Assembly: GCA_947476555.1 (NCBI GenBank)
Contig: CANJRI010000013.1
Span: 1-47,254, forward strand
Reading direction: 5' to 3'
From: Caulobacteraceae bacterium
Lineage (GTDB): Bacteria > Pseudomonadota > Alphaproteobacteria > Caulobacterales > Caulobacteraceae
Length of the DNA stretch: 47,254 nt
The notes under the pieces were generated by a model. It did no database searches. It was not told the DNA's origin and worked only from the letters and a program-made list of their open reading frames with translations. The translations under genes and the position numbers were made by a program. This document shows positions 13,840 through 23,629 of the stretch, one piece after another. Within the stretch, counting starts at the first letter, position 1, and each line of letters starts with the position of its first letter.

Positions 13840-16205
13840 GCAGGGGTGTCATCACCACCGGCGCCGGCAAGCTGGCCCCCCGCGAGGTGGCCATCGGCGA
13901 TCGCCTGCCCTATGAGGCCCACGTCGACGAGACGACCCTGCGCACCCGCGACGGCCTCCTCCTCCAGACCCTGCACCTGGCCGGTTTTCCCTTCGAGACC
14001 GCGCCCGACGAGGAGCTGAACTACCGCAAGGCGGTGCGCGAGACCGTGCTGCGCGGGGCGGCCAGCTCGCGGCTGGCGATCTACCACCACGTCATCCGCC
14101 GGCAGGTCACGCCGGATTTCCCACCGCAGCCGGAACAGCCGTTCTGCGCGCGGCTCGACGCGGCCTGGCGCGAGCAACTGGCCGGCCGCCGGCTCTACCG
14201 TAACGACATCTTCCTGACCCTGGTGCTGCGACCGCTGCAGGGCGGCGCGGGCCTTCTCGACCGCCTGGCCCGCGGGCCCCGGCAGCGTGAGGCCGAGCTC
14301 GACCGCGACCTGCGCCAGCTGTCCGCCGCCCGCGAGGCCTTCGCCGCCGCGCTGGCCCCCTACGGCGCGCGGACCCTGTCGCTCTACACCGCCCCCGGCG
14401 GCGCGCTGCGCTCCGAGCCGGGCGAATTCCTCGGCCAGATCCTGAACGGCGAGCTGCGCCCCTTGCTCGCCCCCACCGGCGACTTCGGCCAGACCCTGGC
14501 CGCCCGCCGGCTCTCCTTCGGCCTCGACGCCCTGGAGGTCGCGGGCAAGGGCTTCGGGGCCATGGTCTCGCTGAAGGACTATCCGGCTCGCACCGCGCCC
14601 GGGATGCTCGACGGCGTCCTGCGGCTGCCGCTGGAGATGGTGCTCACCGAGAGCTTCGCCTTCGTCGACCGGCAGGCGGCGCTCGACCGCATGGGCTTGG
14701 CCCTGCGCCGACTGAAGGCAGCCGACGACGACGCCTTCTCCCTGCGCGGCGAACTCGCCCAGGCCAGGGACGACGTGGGCTCCGGCCGCGCCGCCTACGG
14801 CGAGCATCATCTGACCGTCCTGGTGCGCGGCGAGAGCCTGGAGGCCGTGGACGCCGGCGTGGCCGAGGTGCAGTCGGCCCTGGCCGAGGCCGGCGCGATC
14901 GCTGTCCGGGAAGACGTCGGCATGGAGCCGGCCTTCTGGGCCCAGTTCCCGGGGAACCTGAAGTTCATCGCCCGCCGGGCCCTGGTCTCGGCGGCCAACT
15001 TCGCCAGCCTCGCCAGCTTCCACAACCACCCGGTGGGACGGGCCGACGGCAATCATTGGGGTCCGGCGATCTCGGTCCTGGAGACCACCGCCTTCGGCCC
15101 TTACCACTTCAGCTTCCACAACGCCGACCTCGGCAACTTCACGGTCATCGGCCCGTCCGGCTCGGGCAAGACGGTGCTGCTGACCTTCCTGCTGGCCCAG
15201 GCCGAGCGACTGAAGCCCCGCATCGCCTATTTCGACAAGGACCGCGGCGCCGAGCCCTTCATCCGCGCCATCGGCGGTCGCTACGACGTGCTCTCGCCCG
15301 GCGAGCCCACCGGCCTCAATCCCCTGGCCCTGCCCGACACCGCCGCCAACCGCGCCTTCCTGGCGGACTGGCTGGGCAAGCTGCTCACCACCGACGGCGA
15401 GAGCCTGGGCGCCGAGGACCGGGCGATGATCGCCGAGGCCGTCGACGCCAACTACGCCCAGGCCCCGGGCCACCGGCGGCTGCGCTACCTGCGCGAGGTG
15501 TTCCGGGGGGCGCGCCGGCCCAGCGCCGGGGATCTCGCCGCCCGGCTGGCCGCCTGGTGCGAGGAGGGCGAACACGCCTGGCTGTTCGACAATCCCACCG
15601 ACCGGCTGGACGTGGACGCCCGCATCCTCGGCTTCGACATGACCCGCCTGCTGGACGCGCCCACGGTGCGCACCCCGGCGATGATGTACCTGTTCCACCG
15701 CATCGAGCAGCGCCTGGATGGAACGCCAGCCCTGATCGTCGTCGACGAGGGCTGGAAGGCCCTGGACGATCCGGTCTTCCTGCGACGGATCAAGGACTGG
15801 GAGAAGACCATCCGCAAGCGCAACGGCGCTGTCGGCTTCTGCACCCAGAGCGCCGCCGACGCCCTGGACAGCACCATCGCCTCGGCGATCATCGAACAGG
15901 CCGCCACCCAGGTGTTCTTCCCCAACGCCCGGGCCAAGGCGGCCGACTACGTGGACGGCTTCGGCCTGACCGAGCACGAGTTCGAGCTGGTGCGGACCCT
16001 GCCCGACACCTCGCGCTGCTTCCTGATCAAGCGCGGCGACCACAGTGTCGTCGTCCGGCTCGACCTCTCCGGCCTCACCGGCGAGCTGGCGGTGCTGGCC
16101 GGCACCGAGCGCGCCGTCCGCCGCCTCGACGCCCTGCGCGACGAACTGGGCGACGAGCCGGGCGCATGGCTGGATCCATTCATGGCCGGCAGGAGCGCGG
16201 CATGA
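13836..16205 (+). CDS. virB4: VirB4-family conjugal transfer ATPase
   Basis: A 789-residue CagE/TrbE/VirB4-type ATPase. The N-terminal about 400 residues form the VirB4 membrane-associated domain. The C-terminal ATPase has Walker A (GPSGSGKT, about 438-445), Walker B (ALIVVDEGWKAL, about 630) and the later GFCTQSAADAL motif. It powers pilus assembly and substrate translocation from the cytoplasmic face. Length and motifs are intact. It is ATGA-coupled to the genes on both sides. Confidence 0.94.
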   Translation: MSRGVITTGAGKLAPREVAIGDRLPYEAHVDETTLRTRDGLLLQTLHLAGFPFETAPDEELNYRKAVRETVLRGAASSRLAIYHHVIRRQVTPDFPPQPEQPFCARLDAAWREQLAGRRLYRNDIFLTLVLRPLQGGAGLLDRLARGPRQREAELDRDLRQLSAAREAFAAALAPYGARTLSLYTAPGGALRSEPGEFLGQILNGELRPLLAPTGDFGQTLAARRLSFGLDALEVAGKGFGAMVSLKDYPARTAPGMLDGVLRLPLEMVLTESFAFVDRQAALDRMGLALRRLKAADDDAFSLRGELAQARDDVGSGRAAYGEHHLTVLVRGESLEAVDAGVAEVQSALAEAGAIAVREDVGMEPAFWAQFPGNLKFIARRALVSAANFASLASFHNHPVGRADGNHWGPAISVLETTAFGPYHFSFHNADLGNFTVIGPSGSGKTVLLTFLLAQAERLKPRIAYFDKDRGAEPFIRAIGGRYDVLSPGEPTGLNPLALPDTAANRAFLADWLGKLLTTDGESLGAEDRAMIAEAVDANYAQAPGHRRLRYLREVFRGARRPSAGDLAARLAAWCEEGEHAWLFDNPTDRLDVDARILGFDMTRLLDAPTVRTPAMMYLFHRIEQRLDGTPALIVVDEGWKALDDPVFLRRIKDWEKTIRKRNGAVGFCTQSAADALDSTIASAIIEQAATQVFFPNARAKAADYVDGFGLTEHEFELVRTLPDTSRCFLIKRGDHSVVVRLDLSGLTGELAVLAGTERAVRRLDALRDELGDEPGAWLDPFMAGRSAA

Positions 16206-17335
16206 GCGAGGCCTGCGCGGCCCTGGTGGACGACGGCGTCATCCGCGGCGTGCTCTCGGCCGTGGACTGCCAGACCCGCGCCTACGCCCAGACCGGCTAC
16301 ATGGCGCTGACCGGCGGGAACGGGACGTTCCAGATCGCGCTGACCGCCCTGCTCACCATCTATGTCGCCCTGATCGGCTACCGGATGCTGTTCGCCACCG
16401 GCGGCGCTCGGCTTTCCGACGCCCCCGGCATCGCGCTCAGGATCGGGGCGGTGCTGGCCCTGGTCACCAGTTGGGCCGCCTTCCAGACCCTGGTGTTCGA
16501 CGTCGCCGACCGCGCGCCGGTGGAGATCGCCGCCCTCACCGCCGCGCCGCTGCAGGGCGAGAGCGCCTCCCTGGCCGCCTATCCCATCGAGGGCTTGCAG
16601 GTCGCCTACGACCAGCTCACCCAGACGGCCGTCGCCTTCGGCAAGGCCGCGGGTCCGAACGCCGAGGCCTATTCCAGCCCTGAGGCCGCGGCCGCCCAGG
16701 CGACCTCGGCGGCCACCGGGGTCCTGTTCCTGATGAGCGCCGGCGTGATCTCGGCCGCCAAGCTGGCGATTGGCGTGCTGAGCGCCGTGGGTCCGGTGTT
16801 CATCGCCCTGTTCCTGATCCCGGCGACGCGGGGCCTGTTCCTCGGCTGGGTGCGCGCCCTGGCGGCCGCCGGCCTAGTCACCCTGGTGGGCTGGCTGCTG
16901 ATCGTGCTGATGCTCACCGTGCTGGATCCCTGGCTGGTCACCCTGGCCCGCCAGCGCCAGGAGTTCGCCCTGGATTCCCAGACCGCGATCAGCGCCGCGG
17001 CCCTGGTGTTCGTGTTCGGCGCCGGCCAGGCCGCCCTGCTGATCAGCGCCGGGATCATGGCGCTGGGCCTGCGCTGGCCCGCGGCGCCGGACCGAAGCGC
17101 GGCCTCGTCGCCCCCCGCCCCGACCCCGGCCGCCTCGTCGTTCGCCCCTTCGCGCGCCGAACGCCTGGCCTTCGACCTGAGGCGCGAGACCGCCCACGCC
17201 ACGATCCGGGAACGCCCCCTCACCGTGCCCGGAAACTCCCTCGCCCCCAGGCAGGCCGACGGCGTCGCGGGCGGTGGATCGCGCCTGGGCGAGGCCTATC
17301 GCCGGCCTGCGCCAGCCGTCCGGAGACCCGCATGA
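16202..17335 (+). CDS. virB6: VirB6/TrbL-like polytopic membrane protein
   Basis: A 377-residue protein whose start at 16202 overlaps the virB4 stop (ATGA). The N-terminal third has hydrophobic segments, including ALTALLTIYVALIGYRMLF and IALRIGAVLALVTSWAAF. A periplasmic-type loop follows, then further membrane helices up to about residue 290. The C-terminal 90 residues are Ala/Pro/Arg-rich and soluble. This is the layout of VirB6/TrbL channel proteins. It lies between virB4 and virB9, where virB6 or virB8 is expected, and no separate virB8 follows. Confidence 0.85.
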   Translation: MSEACAALVDDGVIRGVLSAVDCQTRAYAQTGYMALTGGNGTFQIALTALLTIYVALIGYRMLFATGGARLSDAPGIALRIGAVLALVTSWAAFQTLVFDVADRAPVEIAALTAAPLQGESASLAAYPIEGLQVAYDQLTQTAVAFGKAAGPNAEAYSSPEAAAAQATSAATGVLFLMSAGVISAAKLAIGVLSAVGPVFIALFLIPATRGLFLGWVRALAAAGLVTLVGWLLIVLMLTVLDPWLVTLARQRQEFALDSQTAISAAALVFVFGAGQAALLISAGIMALGLRWPAAPDRSAASSPPAPTPAASSFAPSRAERLAFDLRRETAHATIRERPLTVPGNSLAPRQADGVAGGGSRLGEAYRRPAPAVRRPA

Positions 17336-18090
17336 GACCTCTGGCGCTACTTGCCGCGATCGTGGCCCTGGCCACCCCCGCCGCCGCCGTGGTCCCGCGC
17401 CCCGGCCCCGGTGACCCGCGCATCCATGTGGTCGACTACGACCCCGGCGAGGTGGTCGAGCTGCGCGGCGCGCTCGGCTACCAACTGGTCTTGGAATTCG
17501 ACCCCTCCGAGCGGATAGAGAACGTGGCGATCGGCGATTCCCTGGGCTGGCAGGTGACTCCGAACCGCCGCGCCAACCTCCTCTTCCTCAAGCCACAGGC
17601 CCAGCGGCCGGACACCAACATGACAGTGGTCACCGACCAGCGCCGCTACGCCTTCCAGCTCGGCGTGCGGCCCCGCTCGGCGCGCGGGGCTATTCCCTAC
17701 AGCGTGCGCTTCCTCTACCCGGCCCCGGTGGTGCTGATCCCGCAGGCCCCGCCCCTGCCGCTGCCACCGGAGGAGCGCAACCGCGCCTACAGCTACGAAG
17801 GCTCCACCAAGACCCTGCCGGTCCGGATGTTCGACGACGGGGCGGCCACCTATTTCACCTTCAAGGCGCTGGAGGACCTGCCGGCCATCTTCGCGGTCGA
17901 TCCCGACGGCGGCGAGGCCGTGGTGAACTCCCACCAGCGCGACGGCTATGTGGTCGTGGACCGGCTGGCCCGCAGCTTTGTGCTGCGGCGCGGCAGCGAG
18001 GTGACCCGCATCTACAACGACGGCTTCACCGCCGAGGAGGCGAGCATGCTGACGCCGCGTCCGCGCAAGGACCCCTGGTGGCGGCGATGA
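17332..18090 (+). CDS. virB9: VirB9/TrbG-like outer-membrane complex protein
   Basis: A 252-residue exported protein with an Ala-rich signal peptide (MRPLALLAAIVALATPAAAV). The N-terminal VirB9 beta domain contains VVELRGALGYQLVLEF and RRANLLFLKP. The C-terminal VirB9/CagX domain contains PVRMFDDGAATYFTF, then GYVVVDRLARSFVLRRG. VirB9 forms the outer-membrane core complex with VirB7 and VirB10. No separate lipoprotein virB7 gene is visible. It is ATGA-coupled to both neighbours. Confidence 0.9.
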   Translation: MRPLALLAAIVALATPAAAVVPRPGPGDPRIHVVDYDPGEVVELRGALGYQLVLEFDPSERIENVAIGDSLGWQVTPNRRANLLFLKPQAQRPDTNMTVVTDQRRYAFQLGVRPRSARGAIPYSVRFLYPAPVVLIPQAPPLPLPPEERNRAYSYEGSTKTLPVRMFDDGAATYFTFKALEDLPAIFAVDPDGGEAVVNSHQRDGYVVVDRLARSFVLRRGSEVTRIYNDGFTAEEASMLTPRPRKDPWWRR

Positions 18091-19130
18091 CCGACGACGA
18101 CCTCAGCCCCGTATTCGCCCGGGCCGAGCAGACCCGCCCCCGGGTGCGCCAGCCCAGCTCGCCCTGGACCCTCGCCCTGGGCGTCGCTGGCGCGGGAGCC
18201 CTCGGGCTGATGGTGTTCGGCTCGATGAGTAGCGGGCGCACCGCCCAGGCCCAGACGACCACCGCACCGCCGCCGGTCGTCGCCCCCGTCCAGCCGGCTC
18301 CGGTTCCCTTGCCCCCGCCGATCCCGGCTCCGCTCGCGCCCGACGCCGCGCCGCCGACTTTCGCCTCGGCGGCTCCGCCCCCCGATCCCGCCGAGGCCCA
18401 CTGGCGCGCCCCGGCGGTAGTCGTGGACCTCAGCGGGGCCGAGGCGGCCGCCCCGCTCCGGCTGGCCCAGGCCCCGCCAGCGCCGGCGACCGACAACGGC
18501 GCCCTGTCGGCCGAGGAACGCTTCCAGTCGCGGGTCACCGGCGGCTCGGCCGACGCCACTCGGGCGATCCAGATGCGCAACCTCGGCCGCACAGTGACCC
18601 AGGGGTCGGTGATCCCGGCGGTCCTGGAGACGGCCATCAATTCCGACCTGCCGGGTTCGGTGCGCGCGGTGGTCAGCCGCGACGTGCGCGGGTTCGACGG
18701 CGCCCAGATCCTCGTCCCGCGCGGGTCCAAGCTGATCGGCCAGTACCGGCAAGCCACCGCCGTCGGCCAGAGCCGGGCCTTCGTGGTCTGGTCGCGGATC
18801 ATCACCCCCACGGGCGTTTCCATCGACGTGGGCTCACCGGCCATCGACAGGCTGGGCCGCGGCGGCCTGGAGGGCGACGTGGACACCCATTTCTTCCGCC
18901 GGTTCGGCGCCGCCATCCTCCTGTCGGTGCTCTCCGCCGGCCTCGACGCCATCTCCGGGGACGACGACACCGACGCCACGCTGATCATCGGATCGCCCGC
19001 CCAGGCCACCCGCGTCGCCGAGATCGCCCTGCAGAAGCAGATCGAGATCCCGCCCACCATCCGGATTCCCCAGGGCGCGCCGGTGCAGGTGTCCGTGGCC
19101 CGCGACCTCGACTTCTCCCAGGTGCGATGA
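18087..19130 (+). CDS. virB10: VirB10/TrbI-like core-complex protein
   Basis: A 347-residue protein from the ATG at 18087, which overlaps the virB9 stop. It has a short cytoplasmic tail, one membrane helix (LALGVAGAGALGLMVFG), a long Pro/Ala-rich periplasmic linker, and the C-terminal TrbI/VirB10 beta-barrel domain. That domain holds VTQGSVIPAVLETAINSDLPG, ILVPRGSKLIGQY and GVSIDVGSPA. It spans inner and outer membranes and senses ATP use by the motors. The length is typical. Confidence 0.92.
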   Translation: MTDDDLSPVFARAEQTRPRVRQPSSPWTLALGVAGAGALGLMVFGSMSSGRTAQAQTTTAPPPVVAPVQPAPVPLPPPIPAPLAPDAAPPTFASAAPPPDPAEAHWRAPAVVVDLSGAEAAAPLRLAQAPPAPATDNGALSAEERFQSRVTGGSADATRAIQMRNLGRTVTQGSVIPAVLETAINSDLPGSVRAVVSRDVRGFDGAQILVPRGSKLIGQYRQATAVGQSRAFVVWSRIITPTGVSIDVGSPAIDRLGRGGLEGDVDTHFFRRFGAAILLSVLSAGLDAISGDDDTDATLIIGSPAQATRVAEIALQKQIEIPPTIRIPQGAPVQVSVARDLDFSQVR

Positions 19131-20098
19131 CCGCCGGCGTCTACCTCTCGGCGTATCTCGCGCCGCTATCCCCTTGGCTGTCGCGGCCGGACGTCACCGA
19201 TGTGTTGATCAACCGGCCGGGCGAGGTGTGGGTCGAGACCACCACCGGCCAGATGAGCCGCGAGCCGGCCGAGGCCCTGACCGAGACCGCCCTGCAGCGC
19301 CTGGCCCGGCAGATCGCCGCCGCCAGTCACCAGGGCGTCAACCGTGAGCAGCCGCTGCTCTCCGCCACTCTGCCGGACGGGGCGCGGGTGCAGATCGTGG
19401 GCCCGCCCGCCACCCGCGGCGGCCTGGCGATGGCGGTGCGCAAGCACCTGATCTCCGATCTCAGCCTGGCCGACCTGTCGGGCGATGGCCTGTTCGAAGC
19501 GGCCGAGCCGGGTCCTTCCGGCGGCGACGACGCCGAGCTGCAGGCCCTGCTGGACTCGGGCGACAAGGCCGGCTTCCTGGCCGCCGCGGTGCGGCGGCGC
19601 AAGACGATCGTCATCTCCGGCGGTACCGGCAGCGGCAAGACCACCCTGCTGAACGCCCTGGTCAAGGAGGTGGGCCGGTCAGAGCGCCTGGTGGTGATCG
19701 AGGACGCCCCGGAGATACGGCTGGATCATCCCAACGCCGTGGGTCTGGTGGCGGTGCGCGGTGAGCTCGGCGAGGCCCGGGTTGACGCCGACGCCCTGTT
19801 GGCCGCCGCCCTTCGCCTCAGGCCCGACCGCATCCTGCTGGGCGAGCTGCGCGGCAAGGAGGCGTTCGCCTTCCTCCGCGCGGTGAACAGTGGCCATCCA
19901 GGCTCGATCACCACCGTCCACGCCGACAGCCCGGCCGGCGCCCTCGACCAGATCGCCCTGCTCTCGCTGATGAGCGGCGTCGACCTCGGTTGGGACAAGG
20001 TGCAGACCTATGTCGGGCGGGTGATCGACGTTGTGGTGCAGCTGGACCGGACGGCTGGCGCGCGGCGCGCCACGGAAATCTCGTTCCTCAGAGCGTGA
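19127..20098 (+). CDS. virB11: VirB11-family secretion ATPase
   Basis: A 323-residue hexameric AAA-type ATPase of the VirB11/PulE group. The N-terminal domain (LSRPDVTDVLINRPGEVWVE) is followed by Walker A (GGTGSGKTT, about 164-172), an Asp box (VVIEDAPEI), Walker B (RILLGELRGKEAF) and a His box (GHPGSITTVHAD). It works with VirB4 in pilus assembly and substrate transfer. It is the last gene of the operon. No virD4 coupling protein or relaxase gene follows. Confidence 0.94.
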   Translation: MTAGVYLSAYLAPLSPWLSRPDVTDVLINRPGEVWVETTTGQMSREPAEALTETALQRLARQIAAASHQGVNREQPLLSATLPDGARVQIVGPPATRGGLAMAVRKHLISDLSLADLSGDGLFEAAEPGPSGGDDAELQALLDSGDKAGFLAAAVRRRKTIVISGGTGSGKTTLLNALVKEVGRSERLVVIEDAPEIRLDHPNAVGLVAVRGELGEARVDADALLAAALRLRPDRILLGELRGKEAFAFLRAVNSGHPGSITTVHADSPAGALDQIALLSLMSGVDLGWDKVQTYVGRVIDVVVQLDRTAGARRATEISFLRA

Positions 20099-20193
20099 CA
20101 GCGGAAGTGGGAACCGGTTCCGGCGCCCGTCACGCTCCAATCTAAGAATCGAGCCTTCTTATCCGGTTCAGGTGAACCTCAACCGGAAAGGCC

Positions 20194-21741
20194 CTAGAGG
20201 AAGCCGAGGTCCCGGACGCTGAAGTTCGGCAGGCGCGGGAAGATCGACGACAGCTCGGACTGCGGCGCGCCGAACCAGGCGCCGAGGGTCGCCCCATACT
20301 GATCCACCGCGGTGGTGGGGATCAGGGCGTTGCTCACCATGTTGGGGTTGTTGAAGCCGCCGACATCGGCGCCAAGGGTCGGATACTGGCCATAGATGTT
20401 CTGACCGCGGACCGCCCCGCCCATGACGAAGTGGTGGCTGCCCCAGGCATGGTCGGTGCCGTCGCCGTTGGTCGTGAAGGTGCGGCCGAAGTCGGAGGCC
20501 GTGAAGGCGGTCACCTGGGTTCGCCGGTCGACGCCGCCGATGCTGGCGAGAGCGCTGTCGAAATAGGCCATGGCGTGCGCCACCTTGGCCAACAGGTTGG
20601 GCTGCGCGACGTTCTGGAAATCGTGGGTGTCCCAGCCGCCCAGGCTGACGAAGAACACCTGTCGCCTCATGCCCAGGGTGGCGCCGGCCGCCACCATTCT
20701 GGCCACGGCGTAAAGCTGAGTGGCCAGGGTGTTGGCCTCGACGGCGCCGCTGATCGGATTGGTGTAGGCCGTGGGGGTGCGGACGCCGGTGACCACCGCC
20801 TCACCGAACGCCGCGTTGACTGTCGTGGCCGCGGTCAGCGATCGACTGGTCACCGTCGCGTAGTCGGCGGCGAAGTTGTGGGCGATGCTGGTGTCGCTGA
20901 TCAACGCCCGCACCCGCGCCGGCGCCAGAGACGAGCCGAACAGGCTCCCGCCGCTCTGGCCTGTGATCACCTGCGCCGGCTGGGTCCCGGTGGAGAGCTG
21001 GTACTGGACCACCGACTGGCCGGAGAGGAACACCGCGTTGCCTGCCGTGGAGACGGCGGTGAAGAGGGTGTTGCCGCCGTTCATGCCGGCCATCAGGTCA
21101 GACAGGCGCCCGCCCCAGCCGACCCGCGCGCCTTCCGTCGCATTGGCCTGCCACACCGACTGCTGGTCGTTGTGCGAGAACAGGTTCGTGGGTAAGGCCA
21201 CCGTTAGGGCCTGGTACTGCGACTTGGTGATCGGCTGGATCAACGGCCCGACATTGGCCACCACGGCCAGCCGCTGCTCATCCCAGATCGGGCGCAGCGG
21301 CGCCAGGAACGGGTGCAGGGCGAAGGTGCGGACCCCGGCGTTGGTGCCGGCCGGGACAGGGTTGGGCGTGCGCGGCGTGATCGGCAGCACCCCGCCCCAG
21401 GCCTCGGGCGTATCGTTGTCGGCGGTCCGGCCGGTGAGCGGGCTCACCTGTCCCACGGGTGTGGCGGCGGTCCCCGCGGGCATCAAGGCGATGGCGTCCG
21501 CGCCGGTGTTGCGGGCGCTCCAGTAGCGGCCCCAGGAGTCGTTATCGGTGGCCAGCACCATGTTGTGGGCGTCGTTGCCGCCGAACAGGAAGATGCAGAC
21601 CAGGGCCTTGTAGTCGGTGGCCGCCTGGCCCGCCGCCGACCCGGCCGCGGCGAGCTGCAGCGCCAGGGGCGCGGCCCCCCCCAGCATCGACAGGGCCCCG
21701 CCGACGCGCAGCAGGTGGCGGCGGTCCATTGTCCCGCTCAT
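20194..21741 (-). CDS. DUF1501 exported protein (sulfatase-like fold)
   Basis: A 515-residue DUF1501 protein. The N-terminus (MDRRHLLRVGGALSMLGGAA) resembles a twin-arginine signal. The body contains LVCIFLFGGNDAHN, FSHNDQQSVW, FVSLGGWDTHDFQ and a late DHAWGSHHFVMGG motif, all typical of the family, whose fold is related to alkaline phosphatases and sulfatases. The biochemical function is unknown. Its start overlaps the stop of the DUF1800 gene by four bases, a pairing conserved in many bacteria, so the two products probably act together in the periplasm. Confidence 0.88.
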   Translation of the reverse strand: MSGTMDRRHLLRVGGALSMLGGAAPLALQLAAAGSAAGQAATDYKALVCIFLFGGNDAHNMVLATDNDSWGRYWSARNTGADAIALMPAGTAATPVGQVSPLTGRTADNDTPEAWGGVLPITPRTPNPVPAGTNAGVRTFALHPFLAPLRPIWDEQRLAVVANVGPLIQPITKSQYQALTVALPTNLFSHNDQQSVWQANATEGARVGWGGRLSDLMAGMNGGNTLFTAVSTAGNAVFLSGQSVVQYQLSTGTQPAQVITGQSGGSLFGSSLAPARVRALISDTSIAHNFAADYATVTSRSLTAATTVNAAFGEAVVTGVRTPTAYTNPISGAVEANTLATQLYAVARMVAAGATLGMRRQVFFVSLGGWDTHDFQNVAQPNLLAKVAHAMAYFDSALASIGGVDRRTQVTAFTASDFGRTFTTNGDGTDHAWGSHHFVMGGAVRGQNIYGQYPTLGADVGGFNNPNMVSNALIPTTAVDQYGATLGAWFGAPQSELSSIFPRLPNFSVRDLGFL

Positions 21742-23444
21742 CGCTGCACCAGGTATTCGGGCGAGGCCATGGTCATGTAGATCGCCAGCTTCACCCGGTT
21801 GGCCAGGGCGGTGCTCACGGTGGCTGGGTTGGTGGAGCCGATGCTGACCCCATTCACCGCCTCGAGAACCCGGGCGCGCAGTGCGGACGACATCTCCCCG
21901 TGCATCAGCAGCAAGTTCAGCCGGTCGACCAGGGCGTCGGGCTCGCGAGCCAGGGCGATCTCGGCCGCGTAGGCGCTGCGCACGTCGCGCCCTGTCCCGC
22001 CGCGGGGCGTGGCGCCGATCCCGGCGTCGATCACCCCCTGCATGGTGTTGAGGTAGCCGGCCACCGAGACTTCGTCGACAGCCTGGAATTCCGGCGCCAC
22101 CAGCCCGGCCATCCCGACGCGGGTGTTGGGCGGCGAGTAGCCGGGCCGCCAGAAGTTGAACACCGAGGGCGCGTTGAGGGCCGACTGGTTCAGCGAGCTG
22201 TTGCCGCTGGTCGTGCCGACCAGCCAGAAGCCGGATTGCGACGTCGCCCCGAACGCACGCATCCAGCCGGAGAGGCGCGCCACCGGCTCGCGCAGCTTGC
22301 CGTAGTTGATCCCCGGGTCGGGATTGCGCGCCTCGGTGTCGAGCAGGATGGCGCGCACCACGGCCGCCAGGTCCCCCCGGACCCCCCGGCCGTTGTTGGC
22401 GAAGACGGCGGAGATGCGGGCCACATAGGCCGGGCTGGGATTGCTGGTGACCAGCCGCTGGATGATCTGCTTTGAGATGAAGGGCGCTACGTTCGGGTGG
22501 TTGGCCAGGGCGTCGAGCGCGATCCGCAGGTCGCCTGCCGGGTCGGAGGTCGAGGATGCCGGTATGTTGGCGGTGAGGAAGGCCTTGGCGCCGGTGGAGT
22601 GGAAGGCCGGATAGGGGATCATCGCCCGCACCTGGGCCTCGGACGTCCGGCCGCGGCCGGCGAAGGTGTTGTTGGTGGGCGTGGCCGCGTACCAGCTGTA
22701 GCCGGTGAACACCCTCGCCAGGCCCCGGATGTCAGCCTCGTCGTAGGTGGCGACCGCCTGGCCGGCGCTGTTCACGTCGAGGGTCCCGTCGGGATTCAGC
22801 TCGGCCACCCCGATGGTCATCAGCTGCATGACCTCCCGGGCGTAGTTCTCGTCGGGGTTCCGGCCGCTGGCGGCGTCCTCCCGCTGGTTGCCCAGCCAGG
22901 TGAGGTAGATCCCCATCTGCGGGTGCAGGCTGACCTGCTCCAACAGGGTGCGGAAGTTGCCGAACGCGTTCGCGCCCAGCATGTCGTAGTACGAGGCCGC
23001 GCCGCGCACATCGATGCTGGGGTCCGCCAGGGAGATCACGAAGATCTCCGACAGCGCCAGCTTCATGCGCTGTCGGAGCTGGTCCGGCCCGGTGGCGGTC
23101 TGCGCCCAGAAACTCTGGAAGAACTCCGTCGAGGAGAGGGCGGCGTTGGGATCGGTGAGCCGTCGGTCGGCCAGACGCGCATCCACGAACGCTAGGTGCG
23201 TTGCGGAGACCGGCATGGCCAGCTGCTGATCGATCCACTCGGCGTAGCCGGCCGCGCGGACCTGGCTGATCGAGGCGTCGGTCGCGCCGAAACTGGCCTG
23301 GCTGAGGAAGCGGGTGGCCTGGGCGGCGGTGGGCGGGCCTCCGGGCGCGGGCGCGGGCGGCCCGCCCCCGAAGCGCCCGCCGCTGCAGGCGGCCAGCAAC
23401 AGCGCAGCCAGGACACCCGTCCAGCGCGCCGCACCCCGCCGCAT
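21738..23444 (-). CDS. DUF1800 exported lipoprotein
   Basis: A 568-residue DUF1800 protein. The ATG at 23444 has a strong AAGGGGGG ribosome-binding site and gives a lipoprotein signal peptide ending LLAAC, with Cys near residue 19. Family motifs are present: AAQATRFLSQASFG, LRQRMKLALSEIFVIS, EDAASGRNPDENYAREVMQL (where the family has its conserved NENYARE core) and APSVFNFWRPGYSPP. It is probably anchored in the outer membrane and coupled with the DUF1501 gene downstream. The molecular function is not known. Confidence 0.88.
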   Translation of the reverse strand: MRRGAARWTGVLAALLLAACSGGRFGGGPPAPAPGGPPTAAQATRFLSQASFGATDASISQVRAAGYAEWIDQQLAMPVSATHLAFVDARLADRRLTDPNAALSSTEFFQSFWAQTATGPDQLRQRMKLALSEIFVISLADPSIDVRGAASYYDMLGANAFGNFRTLLEQVSLHPQMGIYLTWLGNQREDAASGRNPDENYAREVMQLMTIGVAELNPDGTLDVNSAGQAVATYDEADIRGLARVFTGYSWYAATPTNNTFAGRGRTSEAQVRAMIPYPAFHSTGAKAFLTANIPASSTSDPAGDLRIALDALANHPNVAPFISKQIIQRLVTSNPSPAYVARISAVFANNGRGVRGDLAAVVRAILLDTEARNPDPGINYGKLREPVARLSGWMRAFGATSQSGFWLVGTTSGNSSLNQSALNAPSVFNFWRPGYSPPNTRVGMAGLVAPEFQAVDEVSVAGYLNTMQGVIDAGIGATPRGGTGRDVRSAYAAEIALAREPDALVDRLNLLLMHGEMSSALRARVLEAVNGVSIGSTNPATVSTALANRVKLAIYMTMASPEYLVQR

Positions 23445-23629
23445 TGCAGTCCCCCCTTTGCCCGACTCCCCGGATGGCGAAGCTTCGCGCCGTTGCGGAG
23501 TCCTGTCCATCGCGCCGGCGTCCCCCGGAGCTTACCGGTGCGCGACATTTGAGCGCAGGCGTCAAAACCCCGGGCCGCATTGTGCAGACCGGGTCATGGG
23601 CTACGATCGAATCATCCAAGGGGACTGGC

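Noticed and set aside
13827-16043. A 738-codon minus-strand open frame opposite virB4
   Set aside because: The translated sequence is low-complexity Gly/Ala/Gln/Val-rich, typical of an antisense shadow of a GC-rich gene. The virB4 product carries clear motifs.
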